A stretch of DNA of 64,000 nucleotides from Gordionus sp. m RMFG-2023 (lineage: Eukaryota > Nematomorpha > Gordioida > Chordodea > Parachordodidae), in assembly GCF_954871325.1 (NCBI RefSeq), contig NC_088775.1:27257561-27321560 (forward strand), given 5' to 3'. The position numbers and the translations under genes were made by a program. The notes under the pieces were generated by a model that saw only the letters and a list, made by a program, of their open reading frames with translations, made no database searches and was not told the origin of the DNA. Each line of letters begins with the position of its first letter. Positions within the stretch are counted from its first letter, which is position 1. This document shows, piece after piece, positions 46,380 through 56,400 of this stretch.

Positions 46380-47183
46380 CCTTTATTAAATTATATTCTT
46401 CTGATTGCAACTGCATATTAACAGCATATAGTAGATTTCCTATATGTAAAATTCCTAAATATACTTCTGCCATTTATTTTTGAAAATTATTTTCAAATAG
46501 GACAGCTTTTATAATCTATTTATTTTTTAAAGGTTTGTATTTTAAAATTCTACGATGGCGCGTATTAGGAGGAACCTGTCAACCAACATTATGCTGACTC
46601 AATTCTGTAAATACACTCTGGTTTTTGCCAAATTCACTGAGGAATTATCAGATCAGAAAGCTACCATGCAATTCATTGGTAATGCCAAATCTGCCATATT
46701 TACCATTATATATGGTTAGCTATGTCTTTGGATATTTCATATCTGGAGAAAATTTTTTTAATAGTTTTATTAAAATGACATTAATTTTGTTGAAATAGGG
46801 GAGGATCAAGGGAAATGTTTTGATATCTCCTTATTAGATGCATCTGTTAGAATTGCATATGTTAGCACATCTTTCAAATCGTCAAGAATTGACCTTCTGG
46901 ATTTATATCCTAAAACATTGTTGATAGCCTTGCTCATTTTGTGTTCTACAAAGTATTCTATTCATTTATATTAGTCGTTAAATATTATGGGGAAAGATTC
47001 TACCAACATTGAGATGTTGAGTAACTCTCTGAATGTTGTACTGCATGATAGGTATTTACCATTTCCGGCAACTTTAGTTGCATCTATATTATTTCTTATT
47101 TTTGAAGAATATTTTTGTTTTGAAATAGATGTTGATAGAATGCCCTGTACTGATTTATGCTTTGAAGATTTTTGATACCTCAA
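46380..47183 (-). pseudogene. element B hAT transposase remnant
   Basis: Minus-strand pieces align with the element D protein: KHKSVQGILSTSISKQ and TFRELLNISMLVESF (47183-46971) correspond to its N-terminal third; LTDASNKE-like sequence near 46850 to the first catalytic region; and AEVYLGILHIGNLLYA near 46410-46470 to FAEAYLGVVLNVGTLV in D. Many stops. Together with the shared ends, this makes B an old, degenerate cousin of D. Confidence 0.65.
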
Positions 47184-47374
47184 AATATCATATTCCCTTC
47201 CCCCATTTATTTTTTTACATTGTAAAATTACAATTTTTTATAAAATTTTATCTTGTTTACATTCTTTTGTATTTAAAAAAGATCGTTGGTTATTATTTTT
47301 AAACAAAATTAATATATTATAATAAATCAATGTTTTTTTAATAATAAAGATAGTACTCTAAGAAATTTTGTGTC

Positions 47375-47655
47375 GTACAGTAATTACCTATTTTGAAAAA
47401 TAGTTGGGTATTTTATTTTGGAAAATAGTTAACTATTTTATTTTGAAAAAGTTGGATATTTTATTTTGAAAAATAGTTAGGCTATTTTATTTTGAAAAAG
47501 AGTTGGATATTTTATTTGAAAAATAGTTGGCTATTTTATTTTGAAAAATAGTTGGCTATTTTATTTTGAAAAAAAGTTAGCTATTTTATTTTAAAAAAAG
47601 TTAGCTATTTTATTTTGAAAAATAATTACCTATTTTATTTTGGAAAATAGATTAG
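47375..47655. repeat. TTGAAAAATAGTTGGCTATTTTA array
   Basis: About a dozen units of 22-26 bp built on ATTTTGAAAAATAGTTGGCT. Non-coding, inside element B. Confidence 0.85.
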
Positions 47656-48189
47656 ATTTTATATTTATAAAAAATAATAAGTGGATAACTAAGTCAATTC
47701 TAAATCCCGGTCCTTTGCAGGCCGAAGGCCTGCAAAAAAATTTTTTTTAGCAATTTCTCCCACAAAATATCTAATTTCTCCCACAATTTGAAAATTTTGA
47801 CCTGGCAACCCTGGGCATAACATCAGGGGTTGTGATAGATGCTTCTGATATTATATTAGGATGAGATAATCCCAAGTGTCTTTTTAAATTTGCTAAAAAT
47901 TAACAAAAATATAATTTGTAGGAATAAAATATTACTTGTGGAAGTTGTATTTTTGTACTTTTTTGAGCAATGAATACACTTCTAATGATTTTTGGTAGGA
48001 GTCTCAACAAAACTCCCCTTTATATCTAACGATATAGAGGAATTATTAAAGGAGGTTTCGGGTGTCGATTGTGCAAATTCAGCTAAGAAATCAAGGCCAA
48101 TATTTTCGAGTTGGATGTCCATCTAAAAAAAAAATTTTTTAAATATAATTTACGTGAATTAAGCGCATTAGCCCTAAAACGTCATATAT

Positions 48190-48365
48190 ATCAGAAATAT
48201 ATATACAACAGAGCAACGCTTGGTTCTCTCATGAAAAACCCATCTAACTGGGATAGAAGATGGGAAATACTTAAATAATTGGACCATCCACGTTTTTTGG
48301 GAAGGCCGCGGTTACCTGTGCGCGCAAGAGGCAAAACCCCTTACTTAAACGCCCATGGGAAATAA
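48190..48365. other. unexplained GC-richer island upstream of the J transposase
   Basis: A stretch with unusual composition for this window: GGAAGGCCGCGGTTACCTG, TGCGCGCAAGAGGCAAAACC and AAACGCCCATGGG. It lies just upstream of the transposase start. It could be its promoter or a short captured fragment. I recognise nothing specific. Confidence 0.35.
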
Positions 48366-48534
48366 AAATAGAGATGAAAAGGTAATGTAGATTTGACTTA
48401 TATGCACCATATAATAATATTAATATAATAATATTAGAAGAAAATAAGGTATTAAACTTACGTATAGGAAAATAAAATATAATAATCGTCCAGTATAATG
48501 TAGAAAATTAGGTTAAAATATATAGAGGAAGTAA

Positions 48535-48640
48535 TTTTTTTATCAAAATAATTTTTTTTATCAAAATAAATTTTTTTTATCAAAATAAATTATTTTTTTT
48601 ATCAAAATAAATTTTTTTTATCAAAATGAATTTTTTATAA
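48535..48640. repeat. TTTTTTATCAAAATAAA array
   Basis: Six units of about 17-19 bp of TTTTTTTTATCAAAATAAA. Confidence 0.8.
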
Positions 48641-49588
48641 ATTTTCTCACTTTTAAATACTTTTTTTATTACTATTATTTATAAAAAAACAATAAATAAA
48701 TAATTATTTATTACTAAAGTAAAGAAAAGAGGGAGGGAGGGATATGGTTTATATTTAATTTTGTAATTCTTTCATAAAAATGTTTCTGTCTAAAATAATT
48801 ATTATATTTTTACCCAGATTGAATTTAGAAAAAGAAAAGGAAAGAAAGACAAAGAAGAACTAATAATTACCCCCTAATTTTTATAAAAAAAATCCATATT
48901 CATAGAGTTAGCTAAAAAATAATATTTTTTTTTTATTTATTATTTTTTTTATTTTATTTTACTATAAAAAAGGGAGGGGAATAGAATTGGTAGTTATGCT
49001 ATTACTGAAAAAACAAAAAATAATTAAAAAACGGAAGTTATTAATATTAAATAAAATAAAACTTAAATTTTTTTCGGCAAAAGAATTCAAAAGTAGAATG
49101 AATAGAAATAGAATTGTTAATTTTTTCATTGAAAGAGAAAATTTTTTTTTTTTTAAAATATTAAATCAAGGAAGGAGGGGGAGGGGTATTTTTAAGATCA
49201 AAATTATAATACATATACTTACTTTATTTAAGATATTATATATATATTGTCATAATATTTAATAAATATTGTATATTCAAGTTTATGGTGTGCATAAGAT
49301 CTATTTTTATGGGGGTTAGGTGTGGAATAACTAAGTAGTTTTTTTCTTTACAATAGTTAAAAATGAAGGAAAATTAAATGTGATAACACTATCCCCGGTC
49401 TATTTTGAACCTTGGCATATTAATATAAAAATACAGAATTTTATTAGATAAGATATCTCTATTTTATAAGACTATACACTATACTATATTTGTTATAGTG
49501 AAAAATTGAATATATATAATTTATATTGCTAAATAATTATAAATTAAGAAGAATTAAATAAAATTTCAGAAAATCTTACTAAAATATT
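48641..49588. other. inner A+T-rich part of element J
   Basis: Holds AAAGAAAAGAGGGAGGGAGG at 48719, also found in element E near 26492, showing relatedness. A 91-codon open frame at 48987-49262 is not supported as a gene. Confidence 0.45.
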
Positions 49589-51643
49589 TTATTGATAAAT
49601 GGTTAATTTATATAAAAATTAATCTTAATAAACAAATATATTATGCAATTTGAAATAAATATTTATTAAATTAATATTCTTTTTAGAAAAATGTTAACAA
49701 CTCTACGTATTACTGTTTATTTTCGCTTTACAATGTTAACTCTAAAGTGTGACTAAAAAAAGGCCGTTTTAATCTCTACTCTCTCACTCTTAAACATTTT
49801 AAAAAGATTAATTGATGAGTACTTAATATTTATAAATTTATCATTTGCCAATCACTAACCAAAAACAATTATAAAAATATAAACTATAACATTACTCATT
49901 AAACTGTCTTTATCGGATTTTGATGGCGATTCAAAATCAATTACATCTAAATTAAAAGGGATTTCCCCAATTCCAGAATATTTTTGAATCATATGATTTT
50001 GCGATCCTTATATATATATTTTTTTTATCTTTTCTGTCTATTTAATTTAGATATAAAATATTAGTTATATTTTGAAAAATTTTGTATGAATCTAATATTA
50101 AAAAGTAGCCTTAAACGAAGTTAGCCACAAGGACAAGCAGTAATTATGAAGCGTAAGCCAATATATATTGCATAGTTGTAATACATACAGGTTAAAGCTT
50201 TAACATATATTATTTTCCCCTTAATTACTCAGAATTACTACTTAAAGTAATTTTTACTGAATTCTCAAAAGTTGCCAAGTAAAAATTTAAATTTTCTCAA
50301 AATTGAATTTTTAGAAAATATAATATATAGCTCAGCAATTTTTACTATATATTTTTATTTTTAAGTGAAGCATGATTAGAGTTTTCAAATTAATCATTAA
50401 TCTATGTCTTCTGGTGGTTTAAATCATGACAGGTTGGGGGTAAACATTTTTCCAAAAAAATATCTAGACAAAGGTAAAATCCTCTCCATCTTTCCTGATG
50501 TCGAAATCTTCAATCGATTTCTGTTTTCGTAAGAATATCCCAAATCGACATTTCTTTAAACTATAACTAGGAATTATTAGTCCCTTAATGGGCATGGTGG
50601 GCATAGTTTATTCCACTAACTTTAGGTGGGAATTGATTGTTTCTTATAAAAATTACTGCCTTAATTAACTAATAAATATGACGTTTATACTTTTGAAATT
50701 CATTTTATCACTTAAAATATTTATTCCCTCAAAACTATCAAAAGTCATAACAATTTCAATGAAATTATTTTATTCATTCTATGATATAAAATTATTGACA
50801 AATATTAATAAAATGAATATCAAAAAAGATAACGTTGTTTAACAAATATTAATAAAATGAATATCAAAAAAGATAACGTTGTTTAACAAATTTATATTAA
50901 GTTTGATGATTAAAATATCGTTTAAAGTATATTTGTCAAATTTATTTTGTAATGTGGTTACTTCTTAGTGCACTGAAGGATCTTTCCATCGATATATGTG
51001 AGCAAAGATCAGCTAGAACTACTCGCTAGAGGGATATTTTGGATAAATGTAAAAATATTTTGATATGAAGGCAATTTTAGGCTAATTTGTAATATCCATT
51101 ATCGAATTAGAGTTAAACAACAAATAAATGCATTTCAGCTTAAAATTAAAGTAGAGTCAACTCCTGAGGTGACTAATGTCAACTCCTGAGGTGACTAATG
51201 TCAACTCCTGAGCCAGCATATCTAATCTGTTTGAGGCTTAGCCATTTTTTACAACTTTAGGGTAAGAATTAAATCAACATAAATTATCCTCATTTTTCGA
51301 TGATATATGAATTATAAATATCTAAAAATCGATAAATTCCTATAATAAATTTTTCACGGTCTTAGGAGGTAATTATTTTGAATTCCATATCAATTATTTA
51401 ATTAATATGAAATTGAATTACTCGTCCTCTAATTTTTAATTTTTAAAAAGACTATTATTGAAATATTCGTCCTCTATGCATAAAATTGAACAAAACATTA
51501 TCAATAAATTATTATAAGTTGATTTGGTGCTCGGGTCTATGAAATTGGTCGACCAGGTCGTTGCTTTGGTTTTGATTCATTTTTTCGACCAAACAACCAA
51601 AAATCATGCTAATTCGACCCAACCAAGCAATTTAACAACACTA
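49589..51643 (-). repeat. element J right inverted arm
   Basis: Reverse complement of the left arm. It has a private 44-bp tandem duplication at about 50800-50887 (AAATATTAATAAAATGAATA) and three copies of the GTCAACTCCTGAGGTGACTA unit (51156-51217). Confidence 0.9.
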
Positions 51644-51651
51644 CTGCCGAC

Positions 51652-53251
51652 TGTGAAAGGGACCCATTTATGAATTTGATCATGCTAGATGATCGAGCTA
51701 AATAAGAGTATATAATTTGCCAAATTTCATATTTGAACCTTCGATATGATGAATAGAATGGAAAGAAATCATCGCAGAGCGAATCTAATCTTTCCCCAAT
51801 AAATATAGCCGAAAATAAAAGAAGAAATTAAAGATTTAAGGAAAAAATCTAAATTCAAAAATTATACCACCCCCCCCCCCCCAATTAATTTTTAAGCAAT
51901 ATACCACTGATTGGTCTTAATAAAAAATTGGGTCAGGTTCGAAATTTAAATAATTTCAGGGATAATTAAATTTGAATTGCTCCAGGCTTATAATGGAAAA
52001 AATATTTTTGATATTATCATACATCACACGGAGCGGAGAGTGTTTAATTATTACTATTTTATTTATTTACTTCTTATGATTACGCATATAAAAACATCAA
52101 AATCAATAATTTATATCACAAAAAAACATAATGAAAAACAAAAGAAATCGTATTTTAATTTTTAATTTTATCAAATAATTTTTAAATTTCATTCCTTATT
52201 TATTAAGTAACATAAAATTTACGTAATAAAACAAAATTGATTATAAAAATATTTATATCAATTTTGCAAATATAATAATTAAAAAAAATAATAAAAATAA
52301 AATTAAGAATTAAAAAAAAATGAATAAATAAATATAAAAACAATACATAAACAATAAAATTATAAAAAAAATAAAACAAAATTTAAAATAAATAAACAAG
52401 TTATAACCGATAAAAAAAAAGTCGGTGTTTCAATAGTTATTTTTTAAAATTAAAATTAGAAAACAAAAAATAAATTTTTTCTCAAATGTGTTAAAATCTT
52501 ATTTCAAGGCAAATTTCAGTTTTCAAATTTTTTTTATGGCCTCATCAATGGTCTTTTTCGTAATTAAATTTTATCAACATTAAAAAATTTTTAAAAATAT
52601 ATGTCTAAAACTTATTGAACCTTATTTCATCTATCCATACGAGTCCCGTTATAACTAAACCAAAAATTTATATAAATTACGTGATACAAATAATTTTTTT
52701 CTTCAAAAAAGAAATAATTTTTTGCATTTTAAAAAGACGTAATAAACGCAATTTTTTGTTTACAAAATGAAAAATAATATTTTTTGAACGCGGGCTTTTT
52801 GTAATATTTTTAAAAAGGATTAGAAATTTTTTTGTATGACTGGGTTTCTAGCGGTGCTACAACCAACTCAATTCAGGGGTTGGAACGTGGTTAAAAACAT
52901 GTTTTTTATTACTCCCACATTTGGATTAGAATATAAGAACGTTTAATATTTTATGCATGCTCGAAATAGACGAAACTTATACATTATATTCATTATTTAC
53001 TACCATTACCACCTTCATTACTTTGTTTACAAATTTGTTTTCAAAATATCGAGTCTCTTCATTATTTTGTTGAGATAAAAAAAATTTTTTTCAAAATGTA
53101 TAATCTTAATATTTGTGAAGGAAAGAACGATCACGATATCATTATAAAAATGTCCATGTTGGGGTTGTTCTTTTGAAAATTTTATCACAATCCCGCCATG
53201 TTTGACCATGTCTCCTGAGTAGTCGTTTTCTTATTTACCTTTACTTATGCA
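51652..53251. other. spacer and upstream region of the ubinuclein gene
   Basis: A+T-rich with a C homopolymer of 15 bases near 51870. Just before the ubinuclein start there are two tiny upstream reading frames, at 53198-53218 and 53208-53222, which could temper translation if transcribed. No promoter element is convincing. Confidence 0.4.
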
Positions 53252-53407
53252 ATGAATAACGCCAAACCGACTATAAAGGATGCTAATTTATCGATTAATA
53301 AAGTCAAAAATACCATACGATTTAATATAAAGTTGGAGGAATCAAACGAAACCACTTGCCCTGAAATATTCTATTCCGAGCTATATAAGAGTGAATACCA
53401 TAAGCAG
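53252..53407 (+). CDS. UBN1: ubinuclein exon 1
   Basis: 52 codons from ATG to the donor CAG-GTAATA. Holds the N-terminal conserved block with [11 protein letters not shown]. Confidence 0.85.
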
Positions 53408-56400
53408 GTAATAAATTATATAGTTTGTCATTAATTAATCTTTAAATGTAATCCAACAATCGTTTATAAAAATTTGATCGCTTTAAATAATTGTTCCACC
53501 ATATTGAAAGCTGACGTCATTATTTAAAAAAAAATTGTAATAAATATAGGTTTGTTATCTGTATTTATAAATATCTAAAATGAATAATGTTCTTTTATAT
53601 ATATTATATTGTAAAAAAAATTAACATAGAATTTTGAAATTTAATTAGAAAGATGGTAGAGCTATAAAAAAAGATGAAAGTGATTCTTCTAGTCCTGATG
53701 CTTTTAATTCTAAGGAAAGAAAGATTGAAGAAGAAAGAATATCAACAATTGTTCAAAGTTTGGAAGCTAAATATGTAATGCACTTTATAAGATTTTATTA
53801 GATAATTGCCATATTTCTAAATTGATAAATACTTTTAATAATATTCCTTGCTCTTGATTATTTTACTGAACATTTCATTTTTTATATAAATATACTATAC
53901 AGTATCTACATGAATTTTATAAATTTAGTTCATTTTAGGCATAGCTGTGGAAGGGGGAATGAAAATTTCCTTTGCCTTAGGAAATTAAAAGATTCTTACC
54001 TTTTTTAAAAAAATCTAAAAAATAATTTAAATAATGACTAATTCAAATTTTTTTAAAAAAACTTTTTTATATAAAAAAAACCTAAAAATGACATGGCCTA
54101 ATGCCTGCCATGTATGGATATTCAAATTTTTTTAAAAAAACTTTTTTATATAAAAAAAACCTAAAAATGACATGGCCTAATGCCTGCCATGTATGGATGT
54201 AAAGACTTCCAATAAAATTTGTGGGGAAAATTTACCTAACAGAGTGTCCCCCTTTCTCCCTAACGAATCTTGTGAATGCCTATATTATATATTTTTAAAA
54301 AATGAGATAATTTTTAACATATAATTAAAAATATGAATCGAATTATTTTGAATTAACAATTATATATTATAAAGGGTTCAAATAGATCCAAGAAGAAGAA
54401 GAAGAAATTTAGGAAGAAAATTGTTGACCTATTAGACATGGGAATGGGTTATGATGAATCTGATAGCTTTATAGATAATTCAGAAGCAGTATAATTAATA
54501 TATAAATTTATCCAAAGGATTTTGTTTTATTGTAATGAGTAACCATTATATTATAACTATGTTTGAGTTGACTAATTAAATAAAAAGTCATTATTTAGAT
54601 ATATTCTTTTTATCTATTATTTTAAAAGATCAGTAATTTTTATTACTACATTATTTTGAGGAGTGATTATTTTAAGTAATTTCCCATTTCACTGCAATTT
54701 ACCAAATTTTTTTGATTGTTGATTACATTAATTTATATTTAAAACTTTCTTAATTATTAATTACATATATATTTCATTTTTTTAAAATATCAATTCCATT
54801 TTAGTCTCTAGTTTTAATTCCTTGACTGTACCACACTTCTATTTATTTGATAGACTATATCATCTTTTGGAATATCATAGAAGAGTGGGTGCACTAAACG
54901 ATATCACAGATATCAGCTTTTAACAGCTTTACCTAAAATTTTAGATATCACCATATTGATTAGTTATTTTTATATGAATTGTAAGTGCTGTTTTAATGAA
55001 ATGAGAAAATATATTGTAGAGGAAAGAGATATGTTTTAATTACAATTTTCAAAATAATTTTCTTAATTAGCTGGATCAAGCTACTAAATGATACACTGAT
55101 TTGGAGAATTTAGTTGCAAAAATTTACCCTGATTTAAATCAAATAATAAATTTCATTAGAGGTATATTTTTTCAATTAAATCTTCTAGATCAGAAAATAT
55201 ATATATTCTTTTTAATTTTTCTTAATAATTAATTATTTTTGCTATATAGTGGTCTTTTTCTGGTTTACCTGGATAGCCCATTTTCTTTTCTAATCCCCTT
55301 TCTCCATTTTCCATGCCTTGGGCATTGCCACCAATCAAATTGAGGACTTATATCATTATCCACCACTTCTAGATTATCTTTGGTCTTTCCACTTCAATCA
55401 ATAGATCCATTTAACCTATTGCTCTATACCTTCAAATCATATACAAACTAGGTGTGTACATATTGAAACAACCTCCTATTGATATTGGGTGATTATTGAT
55501 TCGATATCCTATCAGATTTTGTATTCTGTAAACATACTAGTCGTTTTAATTTTTAATGCATACATCCACTCATCTCATATACTTTTAAATAGTACAACAT
55601 CTATATCTTAACTATACCATAACATAAATCATTTAAATATATTATAATGATCAGTTATAATTTATATTTATCAATTTAATATTATATAAATATTTTTATT
55701 GATAAATCACTTATTTAATATTAGCTTTAACCTATTTACATAATAAGTAAAAAACAAATATATGGAATTTGTAATAAATTTTTTAAAAATGAAGACGCCA
55801 TTTTATTGGATTGGATTGTAAATTTTTATAATATTGGCTGATAACTAATATTTAAAAAAATGAAATAATGTCCTGATATGATCCAATAAAAAATATTGGT
55901 ATATTCTTAATTCAAACCATCTCAATATATTTCTTCTCATGACATTACCTATTGCTTCTATCCCAATATTTTCCCTCAGTTCTTTGATTGTTTTTCTTTC
56001 TCAGAGACACCCACATATACATCCAACTTTATTCTTTCTAACTTGCCATATTACGTTGCCACACAGCTTACTTGTGCAAAAGTTACATAAATTTTTCCTT
56101 TATCTGTGATACATTTTTACCCATTAAAATACAGGATATCTCTCTGAATATCTTCCAAGCATATTTTATACCCTTGTCACCACTGCCAAGAAGCCTTCAT
56201 CATTGCTTAGGTAGCAAACTTCCCCACTTTTTCCTAACTTGTTCTATCTCGGGTATAAAAATCATTATCATCTTACCCCTTTCACAGAATTTTTATATAA
56301 AACTTCATGCTTGCCTTTTGTAGGCTTCCCTTTAAACAACTACACCTATTGTGAGTGGGCTCGAGGTGGATCTCTTAGGTAGCCTTACCCTTTCCATAAA

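Larger units (their letters stand above)
45047..47813 (-). mobile_element. hAT element B inserted in exon 2 of the J transposase
   Basis: The ends are CAGGGTTGCCATGCC and, on the other strand, CAGGGTTGCCAGGTC. A perfect 8-bp target duplication GGCATAAC lies at 45039-45046 and 47814-47821. Subterminal CTCCCACAA units number about eight on the left (45069-45200) and two on the right (47757-47790). It shares its end sequence and a GGCCGAAGGCC hairpin (about 47715-47735) with element D. It holds a decayed transposase, a 311-bp tandem duplication and a TTTGAAAAATAG array. Confidence 0.9.
43450..48122 (-). pseudogene. element J hAT transposase, four exons, split by element B
   Basis: Exon 1 47936-48122, exon 2 44291-47892 (interrupted by B at 45047-47813), exon 3 43743-44235, exon 4 from 43695. 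Introns are about 43, 55 and 47 bp with GT-AG ends, at the same positions and phases as in G. Motifs: a BED finger split by intron 1 (CIHC then LKRHLGLSH), TTDCWSSPDSITYYAV, ISITHDNAKNIV, YNHRCLAHVINLIV, ATRWNSTYLMI, LDPRIKKS and ILDWWRGNQTRLSQMA. The C-terminus continues in a second frame as AGDTVTKRMSSKTLKQ. Damage: one stop in exon 1, frame changes near 44089 and 43525, and the B insertion. It is a dead relative of the G gene. Confidence 0.82.
36791..51643. mobile_element. giant hAT element J, 14.9 kb, with 2-kb inverted arms
   Basis: The left end is TAGTGTGGTTAATTAGCTGG and the right end on the other strand is TAGTGTTGTTAAATTGCTTGG. A perfect 8-bp target duplication CTGCCGAC lies at 36783-36790 and 51644-51651. 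Inverted arms are 36791-39570 and 49589-51643. Between them is a hAT transposase gene (43450-48122, minus) of the same type, with the same intron positions, as that of G. Elements A and B are later insertions; without them J is about 8.3 kb. The arms look well over 90% alike outside a few indels. Confidence 0.88.

Noticed and set aside
53027-53209. 60-codon frame on the minus strand upstream of ubinuclein
   Set aside because: No motif, ordinary A+T-rich composition. It overlaps the probable promoter and leader region of the real gene.
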